Positions 1-6,963 are shown, counted from the first letter of the stretch. The stretch is 10,622 nucleotides of DNA from an uncultured Coriobacteriaceae bacterium (GCA_902767025.1 CACXFZ010000034.1:1-10622); one strand, 5' to 3'. Notes: generated by a model not told the origin, from the letters alone. Program-made: numbers and translations.

Positions 1-349
1 GAAGGGCGGCGGGTCCACGCCGCTGCTGGATGCGCTTCAGCGCGCGCAACGCTTGATCGAAACAGTAGAAGACGAGCCGGTCGAAGTTGTGGTTCTTTCC
101 GACGGCGGTTTCAACCGCGAGCGCGGCGTGGCGACGACAAGCCTCATACGGGGGTTCGCATCGTATTGCGCGCGCAATCACGTGCCGCTGCTGTTCATCG
201 ACACCGGGGCCGGAACGCGCACCGCGACGAAGCGCGCACAGCGTCTGGCCGCCCTGCTCCACGCGCGCTACCGCAAACTCGACGCCCTGCGCGTAGACGA
301 CCTGGTAGAGGCGGTCGAGGAAGCGGCACGGGAAACGTCAAGCCAGTAG
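1..349 (+). CDS. VWA-domain protein, magnesium-chelatase subunit D-like (3' end only)
   Basis: This is the C-terminal ~115 residues of a larger protein; the frame is open to the left edge (reading from base 2), so the true start lies outside the window. The visible part begins KGGGSTPLLDAL and continues to VVVLSDGGFN. These match loop 2 (Thr) and loop 3 (Asp) of the MIDAS metal site of a von Willebrand A domain. The tail LAALLHARYRKLDALRVDDL resembles the end of ChlD/BchD-type proteins, where a similar 'ALGARY..LDDLSADAL' segment closes the domain. Such proteins pair an AAA+ ATPase with a VWA domain and drive metal insertion into tetrapyrroles. In a non-photosynthetic anaerobe the partner would more likely be a CobN-like cobaltochelatase, but no partner gene is visible. 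The family call is fairly firm; the substrate is unknown. Confidence 0.7.
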   Translation, partial: KGGGSTPLLDALQRAQRLIETVEDEPVEVVVLSDGGFNRERGVATTSLIRGFASYCARNHVPLLFIDTGAGTRTATKRAQRLAALLHARYRKLDALRVDDLVEAVEEAARETSSQ

Positions 350-419
350 GGCAGACGACCTTGACTCGGCGCTGTCCTCGACGATGACGATAGGGCGCTT
401 GTCTGCTCGGAGATGCTGC

Positions 420-448
420 TTGTGGTCTACCTGTATACGTGATACATT
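420..448 (+). promoter_or_regulatory. Candidate promoter of the toxin-antitoxin operon
   Basis: A -35-like TTGTGG (420-425) is followed after 17 bp by a -10-like TACATT (443-448). Each box is an imperfect match to the sigma-70 consensus. The -10 box lies inside the palindrome at 443-462, which is the arrangement expected for an autoregulated toxin-antitoxin operon. The start of transcription would fall near 455, about 28 nt before the antitoxin ATG. Confidence 0.4.
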
Positions 449-462
449 GCATATGCAATGTA
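443..462. promoter_or_regulatory. Perfect 20-bp palindrome, probable antitoxin operator
   Basis: TACATTGCATATGCAATGTA is identical to its own reverse complement. It lies 20 bp upstream of the antitoxin ATG and overlaps the candidate -10 box. RelB/DinJ antitoxins are ribbon-helix-helix repressors that bind palindromes at their own promoters, so this is the obvious operator. A direct repeat GATACAT (441-447 and 463-469) flanks it with a 22-bp period, about two helical turns, which could allow binding of more than one dimer. The palindrome is directly visible; its role is inferred. Confidence 0.75.
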
Positions 463-482
463 GATACATAGGAGGCCTTGCT

Positions 483-761
483 ATGGCAAAAACCGCAACA
501 ATCAACATGCGCGTCAACCCGGAGATAAAGTCAGATGCCGAGTCGGTTTTTGCAAGTTTGGGAATGACGCTCACCGAAGCCATCAATATTTTTCTCCACA
601 AGTCGGTCATGGAGGGCGGCTTGCCCTTCGATGTGAGGCAACCTCGTTACAACCACGAGACGGAAGCTGCCATGCAGGAAGCGCGGGATATCATGAGTGG
701 CAAGATCGAGGCGGTTTCCTACGATTCCGCTGAGGCCATGTTCGCGGCATTGGACGAATAG
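483..761 (+). CDS. RelB/DinJ-family type II antitoxin
   Basis: This 92-residue protein begins MAKTATINMRVNPEIKSDAE. The ATG at 483 sits 7 nt after a consensus AGGAGG (470-475), which decides it over start codons further upstream in the same frame. Residues ~5-50 have the ribbon-helix-helix pattern of DinJ: a short strand (TINMRV), then LGMTLTEAINIFLHKSV and the family hallmark GLPFDVRQPRYN. The acidic, helical C-terminal half (NHETEAAMQEARDIM to the end) would wrap and neutralise the toxin encoded 8 bp downstream. It would also repress its own promoter through the palindrome upstream. The gene appears intact, and its codon use is visibly less GC-rich than the flanking genes, which fits acquisition by transfer. 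The family assignment is firm; a symbol such as dinJ or relB would only be by analogy. Confidence 0.85.
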   Translation: MAKTATINMRVNPEIKSDAESVFASLGMTLTEAINIFLHKSVMEGGLPFDVRQPRYNHETEAAMQEARDIMSGKIEAVSYDSAEAMFAALDE

Positions 762-769
762 GGAACGCG

Positions 770-1051
770 ATGGCTTTGGAGCTCGTTCCCACATCGCAGT
801 TCAAGAAGGATTACAAAAGGGCGAGAAGGCGCGGGCTGGATATGGGCGAGCTGCAGGCGGTACTCGACAGGCTCTGCGCCGAGGAGCCGCTAGACGAGCG
901 CCATCGCGACCATGCACTTGCGGGGAACTACATGGGTTTCCGCGAATGCCGTATTCGCCCTGATTGCCTACTTATATATGCAATTGACCAGGACAAGCTG
1001 ATACTCACCGCATAGAGAACCGGCACGCATTCCAACCTGTTCGACAAATAG
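770..1051 (+). pseudogene. YafQ-family mRNA interferase toxin, interrupted by an in-frame TAG
   Basis: The ATG at 770 follows the antitoxin stop by 8 bp. Reading gives 81 residues ending ...DQDKLILTA and a TAG at 1013-1015. The same frame then continues RTGTHSNLFDK to a second TAG at 1049-1051, and RTGTHSxLF is the conserved end of YafQ/RelE-type toxins. E. coli YafQ ends RTGTHAALFG and uses the His and Phe of that tail (H87, F91) for mRNA cleavage. Two further family positions differ: Arg61 (codon CGT) replaces the catalytic His of YafQ (H63), and Cys66 (TGC) replaces the conserved Trp of PDW. His48 (H50 equivalent) and Asp65 (D67) remain. YafQ is a ribosome-dependent endonuclease. This copy most likely cannot cleave, although amber readthrough or a sequencing error cannot be excluded. 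The truncated ORF alone is 770-1015. Confidence 0.8.
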
Positions 1052-1099
1052 CGAAGGCTCAATTTGCGACACATTGCCTTACGGTGGGCCCATTCGTGT

Positions 1100-1133
1100 G
1101 CGCAATGAATAGGTAACGAACTCCCTATTGCGC
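1100..1133. other. Hairpin between convergent genes, weak terminator candidate
   Basis: GCGCAAT (1100-1106) is the exact reverse complement of ATTGCGC (1127-1133). An alternative fold pairs GCGCA plus ATAGG with CCTAT plus TGCGC, leaving a 4-nt bulge. It lies in the 88-bp gap between the toxin remnant (+) and the radical SAM gene (-). No T-run follows on either strand, so it is not a canonical intrinsic terminator; its position is the main argument. Confidence 0.3.
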
Positions 1134-1139
1134 GCAGCC

Positions 1140-2060
1140 TTACGCGGCGTCCGCGTCGGCTGATGCGGCGATGGCCTCGTCGAGCTTGGCTGTCAGCTGT
1201 TCGCGTTGCTCGGGCAGCTGGCCGAACGTGTGCGTCCAGCTGGTGATGTAGTCGTTGAACTCCGGCGTGGTGGCGCCTTGCGTGGCGCAGTCGATCTGGT
1301 CGCGGTCGTATTCGAAGTGGAATCCCTCGAAGCGCACGGGCACGTCGAGCAGGCTCAGGAGCTCGCGCTCTTCCTCCAGGCATTCGCGCACAGATGCGCG
1401 CGCGAACCGGCCGTCCTTTTCCATGCGCGCCAGCTCGGTCGTCAGGCCCACGCCCATGTTGAAGTTGCACACGTAGACCGGGCGCGTCTCGTTGAGCAGC
1501 TGGGCGGTGGCGCGGGCGTTCTCCAGCCCGCGATTGGCACCCGCCATGCCCGTCATGATGTGCGCGCCGTAGTCGATGCCGGCTTGATGCAGCCGCGCGA
1601 TCTGGGTGCGGGCCTGCGTGTTGTCGTGGTCCTTGTGCATGAAGTGCAGCACGTCGTCCAGGCCTGACTCGATGCCGATGTAGACCATCGTGTAACCCTG
1701 TTCGGCCAGCCATGCCAGCTCGTCGTCGGTCTTGGAGGCGATGGCGGGGATGGAGGCGTCGCTTGAGATGGTCGTGCACGACGGCAGGTAGCGGTGCACC
1801 AGGTTCACCACCTGCGCAAGGCGCTCGAAGTCCATCCAGAAGGCGTTGCCGTCGCCCAGCATGACGCGCTCGGGTGCGCCGCCGACGTCTTTCACGCGTG
1901 CGAGCTCGGCCTCGATCTGCTCCAGGGGCAGCTCGCGGTAGGTGAGGTCCTTGAACAGGTCGCAGAACGCGCAGGCGTTGTAGGGGCAGCCGACCGAAAC
2001 GGGGAGCTTGAACGACGATTTCTCGCCAGGGGTGCGGCAGATGCGTCCTTCGTAATCCAT
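1140..2060 (-). CDS. Radical SAM protein with CX4CX2C cluster motif
   Basis: The gene encodes 306 residues. The ATG (2058-2060) is preceded on its strand by AGGAGG six bases upstream (plus strand 2067-2072), which fixes the start although the frame stays open into pcrA. Cys25, Cys30 and Cys33 (GCPYNACAFC) form a CX4CX2C site for the 4Fe-4S cluster. This spacing is wider than the canonical CX3CX2C and typical of a subgroup with 'GCxxNxCxFC'. LGDGNAF (~68-74) sits where the GGE-type SAM-binding strand is expected, and IGIESGLDDVL (~128-138) is a further conserved barrel motif. No B12-binding or extra Cys-rich domain is apparent, and the C-terminus is Ala/Asp-rich. The enzyme should cleave SAM to a 5'-deoxyadenosyl radical; its substrate is unknown and the neighbours give no clue. 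It is transcribed divergently from pcrA. Confidence 0.85.
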   Translation of the reverse strand: MDYEGRICRTPGEKSSFKLPVSVGCPYNACAFCDLFKDLTYRELPLEQIEAELARVKDVGGAPERVMLGDGNAFWMDFERLAQVVNLVHRYLPSCTTISSDASIPAIASKTDDELAWLAEQGYTMVYIGIESGLDDVLHFMHKDHDNTQARTQIARLHQAGIDYGAHIMTGMAGANRGLENARATAQLLNETRPVYVCNFNMGVGLTTELARMEKDGRFARASVRECLEEERELLSLLDVPVRFEGFHFEYDRDQIDCATQGATTPEFNDYITSWTHTFGQLPEQREQLTAKLDEAIAASADADAA

Positions 2061-2114
2061 GGCTGGCCTCCTGTCTTGCGCTGCGAAACGAAACGTGCTG
2101 TCGAGTCGGTATGT

Positions 2115-2144
2115 ATCATACGCCTGTGCCCTTGGGAATGCCAA
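2115..2144 (-). promoter_or_regulatory. Promoter of the radical SAM gene
   Basis: Read on the minus strand, TTGGCA (2144-2139) and TATGAT (2120-2115) are separated by 18 bp, a good sigma-70-type promoter. Transcription would begin near 2109, giving a ~50-nt leader before the ATG at 2060. The -35 box lies inside the spacer of the oppositely facing pcrA promoter. Confidence 0.6.
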
Positions 2145-2159
2145 TGCGTTGGCTATAAT
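2132..2159 (+). promoter_or_regulatory. pcrA promoter, implies leaderless mRNA
   Basis: TTGGGA (2132-2137) and a perfect TATAAT (2154-2159) are spaced by 16 bp. The -10 box ends only 7 nt before the A of the pcrA ATG (2167), so the expected +1 is at 2166-2167, on or next to the initiation codon. No Shine-Dalgarno sequence is present at a usable distance. Confidence 0.7.
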
Positions 2160-2166
2160 GGGGCGC

Positions 2167-4524
2167 ATGCTTGATATAGATTCTTTGAACCCGGAGCAAC
2201 GCGAAGCCGTGCTGTGCACCGAAGGGCCCCTGCTGGTCCTGGCGGGTGCAGGCAGCGGCAAGACGCGCGTGCTCACCTACCGCATCGCGCACCTGCTGCA
2301 GGACAAGGGCGTTTCGCCCTGGCAGGTGCTCGCCATCACGTTCACGAACAAGGCCGCCGCCGAGATGCGCGAGCGCCTGGGCCAGCTGGTGGGCTTCGCC
2401 TCGCGCGGCATGTGGGTGTCGACCTTTCACAGCATGTGCGTGCGCATGCTGCGCGCCGACGCCGAGCGCATGGGCTTCGCGCCCGGCTTCACCATCTACG
2501 ACGACAGCGACCAGAAGTCGCTGATCAAGGCGATCATGTTCGACTTGGACATCAACGCCAAGTACATCCAGGCCAATGCCGTGCGCAACCGCATCTCCAC
2601 GGCGAAAAACGAGCTGATCATGCCGGGCGATTTCGCACAGACCGCGAACGACCCGATTGCGAAGGCCGCCGCGCGCGTCTATCCCGAGTACCAGGAGCGC
2701 CTGCGCATGGCCAATGCCTTCGACTTCGACGACCTGCTCGTGTACGCGTACTTGCTGCTGAAGAACCATCCCGACGTGCTCCAGGCATACCAGGACCGGT
2801 TCCACTACATCCTGGTGGACGAGTACCAGGACACGAACCACGCGCAGTACGCCATCACGCAGCTTTTGGCCTCGCGCGAGCGCAACATCATGGTGGTGGG
2901 CGACGACGACCAGTCCATCTACAGCTGGCGCGGCGCCGACATCCGCAACATCCTCGAGTTCGAGCAGGACTACCCGGACACCACGGTGGTCAAACTCGAG
3001 CGCAACTACCGGTCCACCTCGACTATCCTGGATGCCGCCAACGCGGTGATCGGGCACAACACGCACCGCAAGCCCAAGAAGCTGGTGGCGACCGGCGACG
3101 TGGGTGCGAAGATCCAGGTGTACGCCGCCAGCGACGAGCGCGACGAGGGCCGCTGGGTGGCGGCGCAGATCGAGCGCCAGCACGGCGAGGGCGCCAGCTA
3201 CAACCAGATGGCGGTGTTCTACCGCACGAACGTGCAGAGCCGCGTGCTCGAGGACATGCTGCTGCGCGCGGGCGTGCCGTACCGCATCGTGGGCGGCACG
3301 CGGTTCTTCGACCGCGCGGAAATCAAGGACGTGATGGCCTACCTGACGCTTGCCGTCAACCCCGCAGCCGACGAGATGGCTCGTCGCGTGATCAACGTCC
3401 CGCGCCGCGGCATCGGAAAGACCACCATCGAGCACATCGAGTCGCTGGCCCGCACGAACGGCATCACGTTCATGGATGCGGCCCAGCTGGCGATGGCCGA
3501 CGAATCCATCCGCATGGCCACGCGCACATCCATCGGCGAGTTCGTGAAGCTTGTGCAGGATGCCGCATCCTACGAGGGCGAGCTGTCGCGCGTCGTGGAG
3601 GCGATCGTCGACCAGAGCGGCCTTGTCGCCGCACTGGAGAGCGAGGAGACAGACGAGGCGCGCGGCCGCGTGGAGAACATCCGCGAGCTTGTGAGCGTCG
3701 TGCAGGAATACCAGCAGACGCACGATCTGTCCGAGGTCGGGCTGGGTGCGCAGGATTCGGCCGGTGCGCCGCGCGACGCCGAGGTGTTCTACGACGCGCC
3801 CACGGTGGGGGAACAGGGCGAGCCCGCCCGCGTGCTCGATGGCAATTCGCTCGCGGACTTCATCGAATGGGTGAGCCTGCGCACCGACCTGGATACGATG
3901 CTCGAAGGGGGAGAGGCGGTCACGCTGATGACGATCCACGCCGCGAAGGGCCTGGAATTCGACATCGTGTTCACTGCCGGCATGGAAGAGGGCATCTTCC
4001 CGCACACGATCAGCATGGCCGACCCGCGCGCCATCGAAGAGGAGCGCCGCCTGGCCTACGTGGCTATCACGCGCGCGCGCAAGCTGCTCTACCTGACCTG
4101 CGCGCAGTCGCGACACATGTTCGGGCAGACGCATGCCAACCCCACGTCGCGCTTCCTGCTCGAGATTCCCGACGAGCTGCGCAAGACCACCGGGCTGGGC
4201 TCGGCGGGCTATTCGGGCACCGGCTGGGAGAAGCGGGGGAGCCGCCGCGGCATTTCGGGCAGCGGCACCGAGGCGGGGCGCGGCCGCGTGTTCGGCGTGT
4301 CGAGCGCGTCGGGCAGCCGCCCGCGGGAGCTGCGCGCAGAAGACCACAAGAAGGACGCCGCTGCGATGACCTTCGAGAAGGGCGACGTGGTCAGCCACAA
4401 GGTGTTCGGCCGCGGCAAGGTGGTCTCGGTCGATGGCGAGACGCTGTCGATCCGCTTCGAGAAGACCGGCTCGGTCAAGAAGCTGCTGAAGGACTACGCG
4501 CCCATCGTCAAAGTGGCGCGCTAG
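2167..4524 (+). CDS. pcrA: ATP-dependent DNA helicase PcrA/UvrD (superfamily 1A)
   Basis: This 785-residue 3'-5' helicase acts in nucleotide excision repair, in removing recombinase or RNA polymerase from DNA, and in plasmid replication. All SF1A motifs are visible: Walker A AGAGSGKT (26-33), Walker B DEYQDTN (218-224), motif III around GDDDQSIYSWRG (~245-256), TIHAAKGLEF (589-598) and the arginine-finger motif VAITRAR (632-638). A Gly/Ser/Arg-rich linker (~670-735) leads to GDVVSHKVFGRGKV and the rest of a Tudor-like domain (739-785). In Bacillus PcrA that domain contacts RNA polymerase. The ATG at 2167 gives the family's normal N-terminus (MLDIDSLNPEQREAV). An in-frame ATG at 2158 would lie within the -10 box and upstream of the predicted transcript start. 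The length is normal for PcrA and nothing is missing. Stop is TAG at 4522-4524. Confidence 0.96.
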   Translation: MLDIDSLNPEQREAVLCTEGPLLVLAGAGSGKTRVLTYRIAHLLQDKGVSPWQVLAITFTNKAAAEMRERLGQLVGFASRGMWVSTFHSMCVRMLRADAERMGFAPGFTIYDDSDQKSLIKAIMFDLDINAKYIQANAVRNRISTAKNELIMPGDFAQTANDPIAKAAARVYPEYQERLRMANAFDFDDLLVYAYLLLKNHPDVLQAYQDRFHYILVDEYQDTNHAQYAITQLLASRERNIMVVGDDDQSIYSWRGADIRNILEFEQDYPDTTVVKLERNYRSTSTILDAANAVIGHNTHRKPKKLVATGDVGAKIQVYAASDERDEGRWVAAQIERQHGEGASYNQMAVFYRTNVQSRVLEDMLLRAGVPYRIVGGTRFFDRAEIKDVMAYLTLAVNPAADEMARRVINVPRRGIGKTTIEHIESLARTNGITFMDAAQLAMADESIRMATRTSIGEFVKLVQDAASYEGELSRVVEAIVDQSGLVAALESEETDEARGRVENIRELVSVVQEYQQTHDLSEVGLGAQDSAGAPRDAEVFYDAPTVGEQGEPARVLDGNSLADFIEWVSLRTDLDTMLEGGEAVTLMTIHAAKGLEFDIVFTAGMEEGIFPHTISMADPRAIEEERRLAYVAITRARKLLYLTCAQSRHMFGQTHANPTSRFLLEIPDELRKTTGLGSAGYSGTGWEKRGSRRGISGSGTEAGRGRVFGVSSASGSRPRELRAEDHKKDAAAMTFEKGDVVSHKVFGRGKVVSVDGETLSIRFEKTGSVKKLLKDYAPIVKVAR

Positions 4525-4635
4525 GTATCCCGTTTGCTGGTGCATCCAGCGTGCGGATTCGGCTTTCCAACGGCCTTCCGCCGAGCGCGAATAATTGAAG
4601 AATCTCTATATCTCGAACGCTACGCATTCGTGTGA

Positions 4636-4644
4636 TGCTATTAT
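4636..4644 (+). promoter_or_regulatory. Candidate extended -10 promoter of hppA
   Basis: TGCTATTAT (4636-4644) matches an extended -10 element (TGn followed by TATTAT). No good -35 hexamer is seen at the usual distance. It sits in the AT-rich half of the 166-bp pcrA-hppA gap and would start transcription near 4651, about 40 nt before the hppA ATG. No convincing pcrA terminator is visible in this gap, so readthrough is possible. Confidence 0.4.
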
Positions 4645-4690
4645 TCGACTGTTTGTTGATCGGCTGTTACTTATTATCGAAGGAGGAGTA

Positions 4691-6820
4691 ATGCAACAGT
4701 TGCCTCTGATTCTCGGGACGATAGCAGGCATCATCGCGGCCTTGTACGCGACTGCTCTCATCTCGCGAATCAACAAGTTGCCTGCAGGCAACGATCAAAT
4801 GCAGGGGATTGCGGGGGCCATTCAGGAAGGTGCGCAAGCATACCTGTCTCGCCAGTACCGCACCATCGCCATCGCTGCCGTCGTCGTAGCCGTGGTGCTG
4901 CTCATCCCGGGCCTCATGGGTGTTCAGGGCTTCGGCATCTGGACGGCCATCGGCTTCCTGATCGGTGCCGTTGCATCCGGTGCTGCAGGCTTTATCGGCA
5001 TGATCATTTCGGTGCGCGCCAACGTGCGCACGGCCGAAGCCGCCCGTTCCGGCCTGGGCGAGGCTCTGAAGACCGCGTTCCAGTCCGGTAGCGTCACCGG
5101 CATGTTCGTCATCGGCTTGGGCATCCTTTCGGTGTCCATCATGTCGTTTTTGGTGGCAGCTGGCGTTGCCGACAGCACGGCCCTGGTTGGCCTGGGCTTC
5201 GGTGGCTCGCTGATCTCCATCTTCGCCCGTCTGGGCGGCGGCATCTTCACCAAGGCCGCCGACGTGGGCGCCGACCTCGTGGGCAAGAACGAAGCCGGCC
5301 TGCCCGAGGACGACCCGCGCAACCCTGCCGTCATCGCCGACAACGTGGGCGACAACGTGGGCGACTGCGCCGGCATGGCCGCCGACCTGTTCGAGACCTA
5401 CGTGGTCACCACGGTTGCCGCCATGCTGCTGGGCCGTCTGGCTTTCGGTGATGCTGCAAGCGCCTACTGGCTGGGCTTCCCGGTCCTGATCGGCGCCGCT
5501 TCGATCATCGCCTCCATCGTGGGTACCTTCTTCGCCCGCATGGGTTCCGGCCCCAACGCCACCATCATGGGTGCTCTGTACAAGGGCCTGTGGGTGGCCG
5601 CCGGCCTGGCGATCGTCCTGTTCTTCCCGATCGCCAACTGGCTGATGGAAAACGTCACCGTTGTGGGCGCCGTTGCCCCCGAGGGCCTGAGCGCCATCAG
5701 CATTTGGGTGTGCGCCATCATCGGCGTCGTGCTCACCGCTGCGATGGTCTACATCACCGACTACTACACCAGCTCCGAGAAGAAGCCGGTCGACTCGATC
5801 TCGTCCGCTTCCCAGAGCGGTCATGCGACCAACATCATCCAGGGTCTGGCCGTGGGCATGGAGTCCACCGGTCTGCCCATCCTGGTCATCGTCATCTCGA
5901 TGGTCGTCACCTACGTGCTGGGTGGCATCTTCGGCATTGGCGTTGCCGCCCTGTCGATGCTCTCGATGGCCGGCATCGTCGTCGCCATCGACGCGTTTGG
6001 CCCGGTTACCGACAACGCCGGCGGCATCGCCGAGATGGCCGGCCTGCCCGCCGAGGTCCGCGTTCACACCGACGCGCTCGACGCCGTGGGCAACACGACC
6101 AAGGCCGTCACGAAGGGCTACGCCATCGCTTCCGCCGCCCTGGCGGCCGTGGTGCTCTTCGCCGACTTCACGCACACCATCCAGACCCAGCTGGCCAGTG
6201 GCGCCTCCACGGCCCTGAGCTTCGACCTGTCCAGCCCCTACGTCATCGTGGGTCTGCTGTTCGGTGGCCTGCTGCCGTACCTGTTCGGCTCCCGTGCCAT
6301 GACGTCGGTGGGCAAGGCTGCCGGCGGCGTCGTCGCCGAGGTGCGCCGTCAGTTCAAGGAGATCCCGGGCATCATGGAAGGCACCGCAAAGCCCGAGTAC
6401 GGCCGTTGCGTCGACATCGTGACCCGTGCCGCCCTGCGCGAGATGATCGTTCCGGCCATCATCCCGATCGCGGCTCCGGTGCTCATCCTGGTCATCGGCT
6501 TCATCCTGAAGGCCGTTGGCTACGCCGATGCGTTCAGCTTCACCGTGCAGGTGATGGGTGGCGCCCTGGTGGGCACCATCGTCACGGGCCTGTTCGTCGC
6601 CGTGTCGATGACCAACGGCGGTGGCGCATGGGACAACGCCAAGAAGCTCATCGAAGAAGGCAAGTACGGCGGCAAGGGCTCCGAGGCCCATCAGGCTGCC
6701 GTTACCGGTGACACGGTTGGCGACCCCTACAAGGACACCGCCGGCCCTGCCATCAACCCGCTGATCAAGGTGTTCAACATCGTCGCTGTTCTCCTTGTTC
6801 CACTCATTGTTCTTCTGTAA
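4691..6820 (+). CDS. hppA: Membrane-bound proton-translocating pyrophosphatase, K+-independent type
   Basis: This 709-residue integral membrane protein couples hydrolysis of cytoplasmic pyrophosphate to H+ export. The ATG at 4691 is preceded by AGGAGG (4681-4686); the frame is open further upstream but without a ribosome site. The Mg-PPi site motifs are intact: DVGADLVGK (191-199), DNVGDNVGD (217-225), and the C-terminal GDTVGDPYKDTAGPAINP. Hydrophobic helices fill the rest, consistent with the usual 16 transmembrane segments. In the diagnostic stretch GNTTKAVTKG, Lys471 and Thr474 occupy positions that are Ala and Gly in K+-dependent enzymes, so this should be the K+-independent, H+-pumping class. 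The substituting Lys is held to replace the activating potassium ion. Biosynthetic pyrophosphate would thereby be recycled into ion-motive force. The gene is monocistronic as far as can be seen and is closed by a strong terminator. Confidence 0.96.
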   Translation: MQQLPLILGTIAGIIAALYATALISRINKLPAGNDQMQGIAGAIQEGAQAYLSRQYRTIAIAAVVVAVVLLIPGLMGVQGFGIWTAIGFLIGAVASGAAGFIGMIISVRANVRTAEAARSGLGEALKTAFQSGSVTGMFVIGLGILSVSIMSFLVAAGVADSTALVGLGFGGSLISIFARLGGGIFTKAADVGADLVGKNEAGLPEDDPRNPAVIADNVGDNVGDCAGMAADLFETYVVTTVAAMLLGRLAFGDAASAYWLGFPVLIGAASIIASIVGTFFARMGSGPNATIMGALYKGLWVAAGLAIVLFFPIANWLMENVTVVGAVAPEGLSAISIWVCAIIGVVLTAAMVYITDYYTSSEKKPVDSISSASQSGHATNIIQGLAVGMESTGLPILVIVISMVVTYVLGGIFGIGVAALSMLSMAGIVVAIDAFGPVTDNAGGIAEMAGLPAEVRVHTDALDAVGNTTKAVTKGYAIASAALAAVVLFADFTHTIQTQLASGASTALSFDLSSPYVIVGLLFGGLLPYLFGSRAMTSVGKAAGGVVAEVRRQFKEIPGIMEGTAKPEYGRCVDIVTRAALREMIVPAIIPIAAPVLILVIGFILKAVGYADAFSFTVQVMGGALVGTIVTGLFVAVSMTNGGGAWDNAKKLIEEGKYGGKGSEAHQAAVTGDTVGDPYKDTAGPAINPLIKVFNIVAVLLVPLIVLL

Positions 6821-6850
6821 AAAAGAAGGCCCTTCGGGGCCTTCTTTTTT
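6819..6850 (+). terminator. Intrinsic terminator of hppA
   Basis: GAAGGCCC (6825-6832), a TTCG tetraloop (6833-6836) and GGGCCTTC (6837-6844) form a perfect 8-bp GC-rich stem. The flanking A6 (6819-6824) and T6 (6845-6850) extend it to 14 bp and supply the U-tract. The A-tract overlaps the hppA stop codon. Symmetry means it could also stop transcripts arriving from the right. Confidence 0.95.
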
Positions 6851-6862
6851 GGTCGACGCTGC

Positions 6863-6963
6863 AAAGCGCTCAGCCGCCCCATCTAGGCGCTCCAAGCCCG
6901 GCTCGCGTACGTGGAGTACGCGTCGCCGGGCTTTCACGCCTACCTGGGGCCCCTGAGCGCTTT
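6863..6963. repeat. 101-nt imperfect palindrome (long hairpin element)
   Basis: Five paired blocks nest symmetrically: AAAGCGCTCAG (6863-6873) with 6953-6963; CCCCA (6877-6881) with 6945-6949; TAGGCG (6884-6889) with 6937-6942; AAGCCCGGC (6894-6902) with 6925-6933; CGCGTAC (6904-6910) with 6916-6922. A GTGGA loop closes it. That is 38 base pairs separated by small internal loops. No reading frame inside resembles a gene. It lies 13 bp after the hppA terminator, between convergent genes, where REP/BIME-type palindromes or small MITEs often accumulate. A structured RNA is an alternative. The structure is visible; the class is not known. Confidence 0.8.

Noticed and set aside
351..406. Possible terminator hairpin after the VWA gene (GCAGAC with GTCTGC)
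   Set aside because: Only six pairs around a 44-nt loop and no T-run; not better than chance.
2116..4545. Long minus-strand open frame (809 codons) opposite pcrA
   Set aside because: It mirrors the GC-rich third positions of pcrA, has a His/Val/Arg-rich composition without any domain, and has no ribosome site.
2214..4598. Plus-strand open frame in another phase of pcrA
   Set aside because: Arg/His/Pro-rich shadow; the pcrA frame carries every helicase motif.
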